A stretch of DNA of 64,000 bases, from assembly GCA_963829135.1 (NCBI GenBank), contig CAWHHO010000004.1, positions 124,001 to 188,000 of the forward strand, read 5' to 3'. Below are positions 42,968 through 52,258 of this stretch, one piece after another (position 1 is the stretch's first letter; each line of letters begins with the position of its first letter). The DNA comes from Kumtagia sp963829135 (GTDB taxonomy: Bacteria > Pseudomonadota > Alphaproteobacteria > Rhizobiales > Rhizobiaceae). The position numbers were made by a program, and so were the translations under genes. Under the pieces are notes generated by a model, which was not told the DNA's origin, ran no database searches, and saw only the letters and a list, made by a program, of their open reading frames with translations.

Positions 42968-44205
42968 CGATGCTTGCGATCGATGCGCTCGGCGCGCAGG
43001 GCGACGGTGTGGCGCAAGCGGCTTCCGGCCAGGTCTACGTGCCCTTCACTTTGCCCGGCGAGCGCGTGAACGCCCTCATCGAAGGCGGCAAAGGGACGCT
43101 GCTGTCGGTACTGGAGATCTCGCCACAGCGGGTAGCACCCGCATGCCGGCATTTCGGCGAATGTGGCGGCTGCGTGATCCAGCATCTCGCGGATGAGCCG
43201 TATCGCGCCTGGAAGCGCGACAAGGTCGTGCAGTCTCTGGCGATGCGCGGCATTAGCGGAACCGTTCCCGAAATTCTCCCCTGCCAACCGCGATCGCGGC
43301 GAAGGGCAACCTTCTCCGCCCGAAAGTCGGAAGGCGGCGGAGCTGTCTTCGGCTACAACAAGGCGGCCTCTCATACCATTATCGACATTGCCGAGTGCCC
43401 CATCGTGCGGCCGGAGATCGAGGCGTCCATCCCGATGCTGCGTTCGCTTGCCTCGGTGCTCGGCAATACGCGCGACGCATTTCATATGACGGTGACGCTG
43501 ACCGAGTCCGGTCTCGATATCGCGGCGTCTGGCGCAGGCGTATTGGGCGACAAGGCCCGCCGCATTGCGGTCGAGGCCGCGATCCGTGAAAAGCTTGCTC
43601 GATTGTCCTTCGATGGCGACATCGTCATCGAACCGGTTAAGCCGAGCATCTCTTTTGGAACGACCTCGGTGATCCCACCCATTGGCGGCTTTCTGCAGGC
43701 CGTTGCCGGGGCGGAAGCGGCGATGGCCGGGCTGGCGCTAGCCCATCTGAAGCGCGCGAAGAAGATCGCCGACCTTTTCGCCGGCGCAGGAGCTTTCGCC
43801 CTGCGGCTGGCGAAAGGCGCGGAAGTCCATGCGGTGGAGGACGATGAGGCGGCGCTCGCTGCGCTCGATCGGGGCTTTCGAATGGGCTCCGGGCTCAAGC
43901 GTGTGACCTGCGAAAAGCGCGACCTGTTCCGCCGCCCGCTGACCTTCAAGGAGCTCAATGGCTTTGACGGCGTCCTGTTCGACCCGCCGCGCGCAGGCGC
44001 CGAGGATCAGTCGAAGCAGCTTGCCCGATCCGATGTGCCATATGTCGTCGCGGTCTCCTGCAATCCGACGACACTCGCCCGCGATCTGCGCATCCTGATC
44101 GACGGCGGCTACACCCTGAACAGCGTAACGCCGGTAGATCAGTTCCTCTGGTCGCCGCACGTTGAAGCGGTTGCTCTGCTGGAAAAGCCAAAGCGGCGGC
44201 GGTAA
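42964..44205 (+). CDS. 23S rRNA (uracil-5)-methyltransferase, RlmD/RumA-like
   Basis: 413 residues. N-terminal TRAM-like strand region (YVPFTLPGERVNALIEGG), then 4Fe-4S Cys set C-HFGECGGC-VIQH, SAM loop KIADLFAGAGAFALRLAKGA, FDPPRAGAE and nucleophile Cys in VVAVSCNPTTLARDLRIL. Target U1939-like or tRNA U54 cannot be fixed from sequence. Overlaps the natural tlyA stop by 4 bases, so translation is coupled. Confidence 0.9.
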   Translation: MTMLAIDALGAQGDGVAQAASGQVYVPFTLPGERVNALIEGGKGTLLSVLEISPQRVAPACRHFGECGGCVIQHLADEPYRAWKRDKVVQSLAMRGISGTVPEILPCQPRSRRRATFSARKSEGGGAVFGYNKAASHTIIDIAECPIVRPEIEASIPMLRSLASVLGNTRDAFHMTVTLTESGLDIAASGAGVLGDKARRIAVEAAIREKLARLSFDGDIVIEPVKPSISFGTTSVIPPIGGFLQAVAGAEAAMAGLALAHLKRAKKIADLFAGAGAFALRLAKGAEVHAVEDDEAALAALDRGFRMGSGLKRVTCEKRDLFRRPLTFKELNGFDGVLFDPPRAGAEDQSKQLARSDVPYVVAVSCNPTTLARDLRILIDGGYTLNSVTPVDQFLWSPHVEAVALLEKPKRRR

Positions 44206-44277
44206 GGCTCCATCGTTTCGAGTGGCCTGATCGATCCCATGAAATAAGTCCAAAACCCCCGCCTCGTGGATTTGAAA

Positions 44278-45690
44278 TCAAACCCGCGTTCCGCCAAGCG
44301 TCATCTGGTTCATGCGCAAATGCGGCTGGCCGACGCCGACCGGCACGCCCTGGCCGGCCTTGCCGCACATGCCGATGCCGGTGTCGAGCTTCATGTCGTT
44401 GCCGACCATGCTGACGCGGTGCATGGCGTCCGGGCCATTGCCGATCAGCATGGCGCCCTTGATCGGCCGGGTCACCTTTCCGTCCTCGATCATGTAGGCT
44501 TCGGTGCAGCCGAACACGAACTTTCCGCTGGTGATGTCGACTTGGCCGCCGCCGAACGAGACGGCGTAGACGCCATTCTTGACGGATGCGATAATTTCAT
44601 CCGGCTCGTGGTCGCCAGCGGTCATGTAGGTGTTGGTCATGCGCGGCATCGGCTGGTGCGCGTAGCTTTCGCGCCGGCCATTGCCGGTCGCCGCCATGCC
44701 CATCAGGCGGGCGTTCTGGCGATCCTGCATGTAGCCGACCAGCTTGCCGTCCTCGATCAGCACCGTGCGGTTGGTCGGTGATCCCTCGTCGTCGACGGTC
44801 AGTGAACCGCGCCGCTCCGAAATCGTGCCGTCATCGACGACGGTGACGCCCTTGGCGGCAACCTGGGTCCCCATCAGACCGGCGAAGGCGGAGGTTTTCT
44901 TGCGATTGAAATCGCCTTCCAACCCATGCCCGACCGCCTCGTGCAGCATGACGCCGGGCCAGCCGGACGAAAGCACGATGTCGAATGTCCCGGCCGGCGC
45001 CGCGATGGCGTCGAGATTGACCAGCGCCTGGCGAAGCGCCTCCTTGGCAGCGTGCTTCCAGCTGTCCTCGATCAGGAACTCGCCAAAACCCTTGCGGCCG
45101 CCCATGCCGTAGGAGCCGGATTCCTGGCGGTCGCCGTCGCCGGCGACCACGGCTATATTCATGCGCACGAGCGGGCGCACGTCACGCACGATCTGGCCGT
45201 CGGCGCGCACGATCTCCACATGCTGCCACGACGACACCAGCGAGGCGGTCACCTGGCGAACGCGCGGATCTTCGTTGCGCAGCCAGCCGTCGATCTCCTG
45301 CAGCAGCTTTGCCTTGCCTTCGAAGGTCGGCGTGCCGGTAGGATTTTCTTCGCCGTAGAGATGTCGGTTGGTGCGCGGCGGGGCTTCCGCAAGCGTCCCG
45401 GAATAGCCGGTCTTGACGGCCGAAACCGCGCCGGCTGCACGCAGCAGCGCGGATCGCGAAAGTTCGCTGGCATGGGCGTAGCCTGTCGCCTCTCCGGCCA
45501 CCGCGCGCAGGCCAAAGCCTTGTTCGGTATTGAAATTGGCCGTTTTCAGCCGGCCATTGTCGAACATCAGGGCTTCGCTCTCACTGTATTCGACGAACAG
45601 CTCACCATCGTCCGCACCCTGGATGGCCTCGGTGACGATCTCGCGCACCGCGCCTTCGGAGATATCGAAACGGTCGAGAAGGGTGTTCAT
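44278..45690 (-). CDS. tldD: Metalloprotease TldD
   Basis: 470 residues from ATG 45690. The zinc motif HExxxH is in GVMLHEAVGHGLEGDFNRKK. Other TldD blocks: GFGLRAVAGEATGYAHASEL, RVRQVTASLVSSWQHVEIVR, SGKFVFGCTEAYMIEDGKVT, GNGPDAMHRVSMVGNDMKLD. Works with PmbA (TldE), not seen here, in trimming modified peptides and CcdA-like antitoxins. Convergent with the RlmD-like gene. Confidence 0.95.
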   Translation of the reverse strand: MNTLLDRFDISEGAVREIVTEAIQGADDGELFVEYSESEALMFDNGRLKTANFNTEQGFGLRAVAGEATGYAHASELSRSALLRAAGAVSAVKTGYSGTLAEAPPRTNRHLYGEENPTGTPTFEGKAKLLQEIDGWLRNEDPRVRQVTASLVSSWQHVEIVRADGQIVRDVRPLVRMNIAVVAGDGDRQESGSYGMGGRKGFGEFLIEDSWKHAAKEALRQALVNLDAIAAPAGTFDIVLSSGWPGVMLHEAVGHGLEGDFNRKKTSAFAGLMGTQVAAKGVTVVDDGTISERRGSLTVDDEGSPTNRTVLIEDGKLVGYMQDRQNARLMGMAATGNGRRESYAHQPMPRMTNTYMTAGDHEPDEIIASVKNGVYAVSFGGGQVDITSGKFVFGCTEAYMIEDGKVTRPIKGAMLIGNGPDAMHRVSMVGNDMKLDTGIGMCGKAGQGVPVGVGQPHLRMNQMTLGGTRV

Positions 45691-45869
45691 TGTGGAAGAC
45701 CTCAATTTCTGTCGACCGCATGTAGGCACAGGCACGGCCGTTGGCAAATGGGGCAATGATCGGGTTGGTGACGAGTGGCCTGCATTCGATTTATCATTCT
45801 GCGGACATGCGCCGACGCCGCGCCTACCGGCCCGTCAAAAACAGTCGGCTTGTGGGTGAGTCGTAGCCC

Positions 45870-46785
45870 TCAGGAACTGTCCGCACGCTCCCGCACCCAC
45901 AGGGCCAGTCCGTGCAACTCGTTCAAGGCCTCATCCACCGCATGGGCGGGCCGGCGGCGCCATCCGGGCGGGCGGCCGGGCCGCATCGGGGAGAGGCGCT
46001 GGAACCGGCCATTCCCCGCACTGACCCCCACCCGCGCGTTTGCATCCGATTGCCCCGTCTTGCCGCCTTCCCCTGCCAGTCTTGCATCGCGGCGTGCCTG
46101 CCATCGCGCAAGGCGTTTCGCCTGACACGGCAGGTCGTCCAGTGCCGAGGCCATCGCTTCGAGACGGCGGTAGATACGGCCCGCATCGAGCAGATCGTCC
46201 GGAGATGGCGGCAGCGGATCCGGCGCGCGCGGCTGTTGGAAGAAACCGATACGCGGATCGTCGAAGGACCTGATACGCGGCATGGCGCTCGGCTTCACTG
46301 ACCGCCGGCGGCCACCGAACCGTTTGAGCGGGTCGAACAGTGGAAGCGACAGGCTGGACGAGCGCTTCGGGGCCAGCGCCCGCGCCCATTCCGGCAGCGG
46401 ACCGGGCCGGATCAGCACACCGGTTCCGAAACCGTTGCTTCGGTTGAGGACCGGCTTCGGCTTGGCGGCACGTAGGCGCAGCGGCGATAACTCCACCACC
46501 AGCCCGCGCGCCGCCACGATGATCAGCCGCCGTGTGGCGGCTTCGGCGGGACGCAGCAGCCTGCAGCACGAAGCGGTGGAGATGGCGCGGGAGAGTTGGT
46601 GTCGGCGACGGCATACTTTTTTCCGCCAGCGGGTTCTGAGGGGGCGCGTCTACCAGGGGAAAGAAAGTAAACTGTCCCCCTGCGCTTCCGCCATTCGCAG
46701 CCGTGACCATGGCGACAAGCATCGCCAGGACGCGCCTCAGCGCCTCCCGGTTTTTCTCGATTGCCAATGTCCAGTCCATTATCAT
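45870..46785 (-). pseudogene. Conserved hypothetical rhizobial protein, frameshifted
   Basis: About 304 residues if joined. The first frame (Met at 46785 or 46779) gives MDWTLAIEKNREALRRVLAM and TLPRHLHRFVL. The continuation LLRPAEAATRRLIIVAARGL, then KPKPVLNRSNGFGTGV, DPLKRFGGRR, RLEAMASALDDLPCQAKRLA and a C-terminal VDEALNELHGLALWV, is in another frame. One extra base near 46561 (CTGCAGG) separates them. No domain known to me; basic and Pro-rich, cytoplasmic. An assembly error is possible. Confidence 0.7.
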
Positions 46786-46953
46786 GCCCGCTGCCAGCAG
46801 CGCCCATTTCCCGAGGCTCGCCGATGAAACGGAACATAATAGGAACAAACCAGAAGTGTCAAGCCAGAGATCAAAGCCGGCAACACCGTAATCACCATCG
46901 AATTTTTGCGCAAAAAACCGTATATTTTTTCGTACATAAAAACGGGGATTTCC

Positions 46954-47199
46954 ATGCAACGCGTAGAAGCGACTTTAGCGCCTCGATTTCCGATTTGAGG
47001 AAGAGTCCGTCTTTGGTCATCGATGCCGCGAAAGGAGTGCCAGTTGCGATTTTGAACCACAATCGCGTTATGGCCTACATGGTGCCGGCGGAGACCTATG
47101 AGGCGATGCTCGATCGCCTCGACGACTTGAACTCTCGTCAAAATCGCGGAGGCCCGGCTTGGTGAAAAGGGTGTGCCTGTCAACATTGACGACCTCTGA
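46954..47199 (+). pseudogene. Phd/RelB-type antitoxin remnant
   Basis: Central part RRSDFSASISDLRKSPSLVI, AILNHNRVMAYMVPAETYEA and MLDRLDDL is intact antitoxin. The N-terminal ATG (46954) is one base out of frame with it. The C-terminal end (KIAEARLGEKGVPVNIDDL, stop at 47199) is also out of frame. Two indels, so the protein is not made whole. Confidence 0.75.
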
Positions 47200-47201
47200 G
47201 G

Positions 47202-47482
47202 ATGCCCCTTCGGCTCGAGTTCCTTCCGGTCTCCAGGAAGGAATGGGATAAACTGGGCGCAACGATCGTGCCCATCTCGTGAAGAAATTGCGCGAGCACC
47301 TTGACCTTGCGCGCGTTCCGGCGGCAGCTCTCCGCGGACTGGCGGATCACTAGAAGACCAAGCTGCGCGCATCCGGGTATCGGCTGGTCTACCGCGTCGA
47401 AGATCAGGTTATGATCGTAACGGTCGTTGCTGTCGGAAAGCGCGAACGCGGCGAAATTTACGAAGCAGCACGGCGGCGGTGA
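47202..47482 (+). pseudogene. RelE-type toxin remnant
   Basis: RelE fragments: LRLEFLPVSRKEWDKLGATI, then out of frame RAHLVKKLREHLDLARVPAA, ALRGLADH, a TAG stop where Tyr is expected, then KTKLRASGYRLVYRVEDQVM and VVAVGKRERGEIYEAARRR. One indel and one stop make it dead. It forms a pair with the damaged antitoxin just upstream. Confidence 0.78.
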
Positions 47483-47528
47483 CGGCGAATAGGCGCCTTG
47501 CATGGATTGCCGTATAGTAGGCTTCGGC

Positions 47529-48047
47529 TTACTTTCCCAGCGCGGCGAACCCTTCGCCAAAGCCCTTGAGGTCGACCGGAATGCCGATGCCTTCCTCGGG
47601 TGTCTGGAAGACGATGAAGGTTGCCGCCTTGCCGGTCTTCAGCGTTTCGATCAGCGGCTTTTCGAGGATGACCTCGGCGTAGCATCCATCGCCGAAGCAG
47701 CGCACGAAATAGGCGCGGCCGATATCCTTTCCATCGACATTCAGCCCAAGGCCGTTGGGCAGAAGCACTCCGAGCGGCGCGAGGACACGCAAGATCTCGG
47801 CCTTGTTGTCGGCGGTGCGCAGCACGACGACCGACAGGCCCATTTCAGGGCGATCATCGGCGACGACATTCTGCATCATCACGCATTGCTCCGCGGCCGC
47901 GCCTGCCGGCGTATCGCAAATGATCGACCAGGCGCCGTGAGTTTCCTTGACCTTGCCGCTGGGCGGAGCGGCCGCGGCGGGGAGGGCGAGCGACAGGGCA
48001 GCGATACCGAGAAAGCTGGCAAATGCTTTAGAAAGGCCGGGTCTCAT
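47529..48047 (-). CDS. Invasion-associated locus B (IalB) family protein
   Basis: 172 residues from ATG 48047 (GGAG 5 bases upstream). Signal peptide at 1-27 (FASFLGIAALSLALPAAAA). Mature domain: ETHGAWSIICDTPAGAAAEQ, CVMMQNVVADDRPEMGLSVV, then VRCFGDGCYAEVILEKPLIE with conserved Cys residues that probably pair in the periplasm. Common in rhizobia and Bartonella; role in free-living species unclear. Confidence 0.88.
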   Translation of the reverse strand: MRPGLSKAFASFLGIAALSLALPAAAAPPSGKVKETHGAWSIICDTPAGAAAEQCVMMQNVVADDRPEMGLSVVVLRTADNKAEILRVLAPLGVLLPNGLGLNVDGKDIGRAYFVRCFGDGCYAEVILEKPLIETLKTGKAATFIVFQTPEEGIGIPVDLKGFGEGFAALGK

Positions 48048-48520
48048 GGAGGCTCCATTGCGAATCATGGCGCTTTCCGCCGCAAACATGGCAACTATAG
48101 GACAAGTGCCTTTCAGAGCTAGGGTCAGGACCTGTTAATATTGTCGAAATGGCGCCTGGAACGGCCAGCCGTTTGGGCGCCTTCGGGTAATGTGGCCCCG
48201 CCGGCAGGTCCTCGGGACAAGCCCGTGGATGACCGCGCGGCAATGCTGGCTCCCGCGCGCCGGAAATCAAAATGCTGCTGGATAAGGCATATCCGCACGA
48301 CCTAAGGCAGGGTGCGCCTGCGTTTCGCAGCGCTTTGTCGGTTGCTTGCAGCCACTTGTGTGCGTCGCGCGCAAAAATGCCGCAGACCACCCGGTCCTCC
48401 TTCCTTGCGGTCCGAAACAGAGTATGGTTTGAACCTGCAAAACGAACGACCGGGATTCCGTCCCGGCGCTTGCACCATGTCGATGCATGACGGGCGTCGA
48501 AACAGGGAGTGAAAAGGGTG
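48048..48520. other. Divergent ialB/coxB promoter region with a repeat
   Basis: About 470 bases between divergent genes, so it should hold both promoters; I cannot assign -35/-10 boxes with confidence. Around 48200-48240 is a GC-rich interspersed string (CCTCGGGACAAGCCCGTGG followed by ATGACCGCG) that resembles the repeat at 61175. No gene supported. Confidence 0.5.
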
Positions 48521-49390
48521 ATGAAGAGAATACTGACGGGCGTCGGCGCTTCGGCGTTGTTTCTTGCCTCGGTGGCATCCGCTTCGGCAGATCAGCCGCA
48601 TCCGTGGCAGTGGCGCTTTCAGGAAGCAGCAACGCCGATCATGCGCCAGATCGAGTGGTTTGAGGCCTATACGCTGTGGTTCATCATTCCGATCACGCTG
48701 CTGGTTCTCGGCCTGTTGAGCTATTGCATCTGGAGGTTCCGCGCCAGCGTGCACCCCACCCCGTCGAAGACAAGCCACAACACGCTGATCGAAGTCATAT
48801 GGACCGTCGGGCCGGTTGTTATCCTGCTGTTTATCGCCGTGCCTTCATTCCAGTTGCTGACCGCGCAGTACAACCCGCCGGAAGAGCCGAAGCTCACGCT
48901 CAAGGCGACCGGCAACCAGTGGAACTGGGACTACGAGTACCAGATCGAAGATCCGCTCTCCTTCAACTCGGCGATCCTGGAGGATGCGGATCGCGCCGCG
49001 GCCGGCAAGGAAGACAGGGCGAAGTATCCGCGCCTGCTCGCCGTCGACAACGAGCTTGTGGTGCCGGTCAATACCACGGTGCGCGTGCTGGTCACCGCAG
49101 CCGACGTCATCCACGCCTTCGCCATGCCGGCCTTCGGCGTGAAGACGGATGCCGTTCCGGGCCGCATCAACGAAATCTGGTTCAATGCCGAGAAGGAGGG
49201 CCTGTACTACGGCCAATGCTCCGAGCTCTGCGGCAAGGACCATGCATTCATGCCGATTGCGATCCGGGTTGTTTCGGACGCGCAGTACGGCAGTTGGCTG
49301 ACGGCGGCCAGGAGCGATCTTCCAGGCGCCAACAAGGCATTGATGGCAGCCGTCGACGGCGCATCGCCGGTCGCGGTTGCCGGCAACTGA
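48521..49390 (+). CDS. coxB: Cytochrome c oxidase subunit II
   Basis: CuA subunit of the aa3 oxidase, about 289 residues. Signal peptide (GVGASALFLASVASASA), two membrane helices (about 50-70 and 90-112), then a periplasmic cupredoxin domain. CuA ligands: H in DVIHAFAMPAFGVK, and C, E, C, H in YYGQCSELCGKDHAFMP. ATG 48521 is used; a GTG at 48509 is possible. Heads the cox cluster. Confidence 0.95.
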   Translation: MKRILTGVGASALFLASVASASADQPHPWQWRFQEAATPIMRQIEWFEAYTLWFIIPITLLVLGLLSYCIWRFRASVHPTPSKTSHNTLIEVIWTVGPVVILLFIAVPSFQLLTAQYNPPEEPKLTLKATGNQWNWDYEYQIEDPLSFNSAILEDADRAAAGKEDRAKYPRLLAVDNELVVPVNTTVRVLVTAADVIHAFAMPAFGVKTDAVPGRINEIWFNAEKEGLYYGQCSELCGKDHAFMPIAIRVVSDAQYGSWLTAARSDLPGANKALMAAVDGASPVAVAGN

Positions 49391-49428
49391 CGCGCGGCAA
49401 GTACCAGGATTAGGGAACGGAGCGGAAC

Positions 49429-51081
49429 ATGGCAGGCGCTGCAGCCCACGACGACCATCACGACCACAAGCCTTACGGCTGGACGCGCTGGGTCTATTCG
49501 ACCAACCACAAGGATATCGGCACGCTGTACCTGATCTTCGCGATCATAGCGGGCTGCATCGGCGGCTTTCTGTCGGTGATGATGCGCTGGGAACTGGCGG
49601 AACCGGGCATTCAGATTTTCACCGGCCTTGCATCGATGGTCTACGGGCTTGACGGTGATGCCGCCATCGACGGCGGAAAGAGCATGTATAACGCCTTCAC
49701 CACCGCCCACGCGCTGATCATGATCTTCTTCATGGTCATGCCGGCGCTGATCGGCGGCTTTGCCAACTGGATGGTGCCGATCATGATCGGCGCGCCGGAC
49801 ATGGCGTTCCCGCGCATGAACAACATCTCGTTCTGGCTGCTTCCTCCGGCATTTACCCTGCTGCTGCTGTCGGCCTTCGTGCCGAGCTCGGCCGGTGCTT
49901 ACGGTGTCGGTGGCGGCTGGACGATCTACCCGCCGCTATCCACCTCCGGCCAGCCAGGGCCGGCGATGGATCTGGCGATCCTGTCGCTGCACATCGCCGG
50001 CGCGTCTTCGATCCTCGGGGCGATCAACTTCATCACCACCATCTTCAACATGCGCGCGCCGGGCATGACGCTGCACAAGATGCCGCTGTTCGCCTGGTCG
50101 GTGCTGATTACAGCCTTCCTGCTGCTCCTGTCGCTTCCGGTTCTGGCGGGCGGAATCACCATGCTGCTCACCGACCGCAATTTCGGAACGACGTTCTTCG
50201 ATCCGGCGGGCGGCGGCGATCCGATCCTGTTCCAGCATTTGTTCTGGTTCTTCGGTCACCCGGAAGTGTACATCCTTATCCTGCCGGGGTTCGGCATCGT
50301 CAGCCACATCGTCTCGACTTTTTCGCGCAAGCCGATCTTCGGCTATCTCGGCATGGCCTACGCCATGGTGGCGATCGGCGCTGTGGGCTTCGTCGTTTGG
50401 GCGCACCACATGTATACCACTGGCATCTCGCTCGACGCGCAGCGCTACTTCGTCTTCGCGACGATGGTCATCGCAGTGCCGACGGGCGTGAAGATATTCT
50501 CCTGGATCGCCACCATGTGGGGCGGCTCGATTTCGATGCGGACGCCGATGCTGTGGGCGATCGGCTTCATCTTCCTGTTCACCGTGGGCGGCGTCACCGG
50601 CGTTCAGCTGGCCAATGCCGGCCTCGATCGTTCCATGCATGACACCTACTATGTCGTCGCGCACTTCCACTATGTGCTGTCGCTCGGCGCCGTGTTCGCC
50701 ATCTTCGCCGGCTGGTACTACTGGTTCCCGAAAATGACCGGCTACATGTACTCGCCGCTGATTGCCCGCACCCATTTCTGGGTGACGTTCGTCGGCGTCA
50801 ACCTGGTGTTCTTCCCGCAGCATTTCCTCGGCCTCGCCGGCATGCCGCGCCGCTATATCGACTATCCGGACGCCTTTGCGGGCTGGAATCTGGTTTCGTC
50901 CTACGGTTCCTACATTTCCGCGATCGGCGTGCTGATCTTCCTCTACGGTGTGTTCGAAGCCTTCTCCAAGAAGCGCGTTGCCGGTGCCAATCCGTGGGGC
51001 GAGGGTGCGACGACGCTGGAATGGCAGTTGCCCTCGCCGCCGCCCTACCATCAGTGGGAAGAACTCCCGAGGATCAAGTAA
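49429..51081 (+). CDS. coxA: Cytochrome c oxidase subunit I
   Basis: Catalytic heme-copper subunit, 550 residues, 12 membrane helices. Heme a His in NAFTTAHALIMIFFMVMPAL; CuB ligands and cross-linked Tyr in FGHPEVYILILPGFG and the HH pair of VVWAHHMYTTGI; heme a3/a His in YVVAHFHYVLSLGAVFAI. K- and D-channel residues look intact. Confidence 0.97.
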   Translation: MAGAAAHDDHHDHKPYGWTRWVYSTNHKDIGTLYLIFAIIAGCIGGFLSVMMRWELAEPGIQIFTGLASMVYGLDGDAAIDGGKSMYNAFTTAHALIMIFFMVMPALIGGFANWMVPIMIGAPDMAFPRMNNISFWLLPPAFTLLLLSAFVPSSAGAYGVGGGWTIYPPLSTSGQPGPAMDLAILSLHIAGASSILGAINFITTIFNMRAPGMTLHKMPLFAWSVLITAFLLLLSLPVLAGGITMLLTDRNFGTTFFDPAGGGDPILFQHLFWFFGHPEVYILILPGFGIVSHIVSTFSRKPIFGYLGMAYAMVAIGAVGFVVWAHHMYTTGISLDAQRYFVFATMVIAVPTGVKIFSWIATMWGGSISMRTPMLWAIGFIFLFTVGGVTGVQLANAGLDRSMHDTYYVVAHFHYVLSLGAVFAIFAGWYYWFPKMTGYMYSPLIARTHFWVTFVGVNLVFFPQHFLGLAGMPRRYIDYPDAFAGWNLVSSYGSYISAIGVLIFLYGVFEAFSKKRVAGANPWGEGATTLEWQLPSPPPYHQWEELPRIK

Positions 51082-51096
51082 GACTGTGGACCATCG

Positions 51097-51119
51097 ACCG
51101 CCGGTCGCAAGCCGGCGGT
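51097..51119 (+). terminator. Intrinsic hairpin between coxA and ctaB
   Basis: ACCGCCGG and CCGGCGGT form a perfect 8-base-pair stem with a 7-base loop, followed at once by TTTT. It lies between coxA and the ctaB start. As the cluster continues on the same strand, it may lower rather than end transcription, giving more coxBA than assembly factors. Confidence 0.65.
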
Positions 51120-51150
51120 TTTAGCCAACGCAAAGTGAACTTCTTAACGC

Positions 51151-52095
51151 ATGGCTCTCGTCAACAAGATCATTGATGCAGAAGATGCCGCCGGCATGTC
51201 GGAAGCCACCGCCGGCGACTTCTTCGCGTTGTTGAAGCCGCGCGTCATGTCGCTCGTGGTCTTCACCGCCTTTGTCGGGCTGGTCTCCGCCCCGGTGGCG
51301 GTCAATCCGTTCATCGCCGTCACCGCTATCCTGGCGATTGCCATCGGCGCCGGTGCGTCGGGCGCGCTGAATATGTGGTACGACGCCGACATCGATCGGT
51401 TGATGATGCGCACGGCCAGCCGTCCGGTGCCGAGCGGACGCATCAAGCCGGGTGAGGCGCTGGCCTTCGGCCTGGTGCTGTCCGTGCTGTCGGTGATGAC
51501 TCTCGGCGTGCTCGTCGACTGGCTGGCCGCGTCGTTGCTCGCCTTCACGATTTTCTTCTACGTGGTCGTCTACACGATGTGGCTGAAGCGCTGGACACCG
51601 CAGAACATCGTCATCGGCGGTGCTGCCGGCGCATTCCCGCCGGTAATCGGCTGGGCTGCCGCGACCGGCACGGTCGGTTTCGAAAGCGTTGTCCTGTTCC
51701 TCATCATCTTCTTGTGGACGCCGCCGCATTTCTGGGCGCTGGCGCTGTTCAAGGCCGACGAATATGGCCGCGCCGGCATACCGATGATGCCGAATGTGGC
51801 CGGCCAGGTCTCGACGCGCCGCCAGATCTTCGCCTATTCGGTCATCCTCGCAATCGTCGGCGTTCTGCCCTGGATGCTGGGCTATGTCGGCGTTGCCTAC
51901 GGCGCCGCCGCTGCGATGCTGGGCGCCTGCTTCGTCTGGTATGCCTGGCAGGTGCTGCGCATGGACGACGCCGACCGCGTCATGCGTCCCGCGAAAATGC
52001 TGTTTGCCTATTCGCTGCTCTATCTCTTCGCGATTTTCTCGGCCTATCTCGCCGACAAGGTCATTGAGCGCGCTTTGTCGATGCCGGGGATGTAG
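51151..52095 (+). CDS. ctaB: Protoheme IX farnesyltransferase (heme O synthase)
   Basis: Membrane prenyltransferase (CyoE/Cox10) that makes heme O, 314 residues, about 8 helices. First Asp motif GALNMWYDADIDRLMMRTAS, second region PPHFWALALFKADEYGRAGI. Supplies the aa3 oxidase. Frame complete. Confidence 0.95.
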   Translation: MALVNKIIDAEDAAGMSEATAGDFFALLKPRVMSLVVFTAFVGLVSAPVAVNPFIAVTAILAIAIGAGASGALNMWYDADIDRLMMRTASRPVPSGRIKPGEALAFGLVLSVLSVMTLGVLVDWLAASLLAFTIFFYVVVYTMWLKRWTPQNIVIGGAAGAFPPVIGWAAATGTVGFESVVLFLIIFLWTPPHFWALALFKADEYGRAGIPMMPNVAGQVSTRRQIFAYSVILAIVGVLPWMLGYVGVAYGAAAAMLGACFVWYAWQVLRMDDADRVMRPAKMLFAYSLLYLFAIFSAYLADKVIERALSMPGM

Positions 52096-52099
52096 CACC

Positions 52100-52255
52100 A
52101 TGGAACTTGAGACCATCAAGCCGACGGAGGCGCAACTAAAGGCCCGCCGCAGCCGATCGCTGGCGATTGGCCTGGCGCTTGGCGCGTTCGTCATCGTCGT
52201 CTACGTCGCCAGTGTTGTGCGCATGGGCCCGGCCATTTTCGAGCGGAGCTTCTGA
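52100..52255 (+). CDS. coxF: Small cytochrome oxidase assembly protein CoxF
   Basis: 51 residues with one membrane helix (LAIGLALGAFVIVVYVASVV) and a charged N terminus (TEAQLKARRSR). The size and place between ctaB and ctaG fit CoxF, common in Rhizobiales. It starts 4 bases after ctaB and ends 3 before ctaG. Confidence 0.8.
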   Translation: MELETIKPTEAQLKARRSRSLAIGLALGAFVIVVYVASVVRMGPAIFERSF

Positions 52256-52258
52256 CGC

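Noticed and set aside
49936..51051. A 371-codon frame antisense to coxA
   Set aside because: Rich in His, Arg, Glu and Asp as expected for the shadow of a membrane protein gene; no family features.
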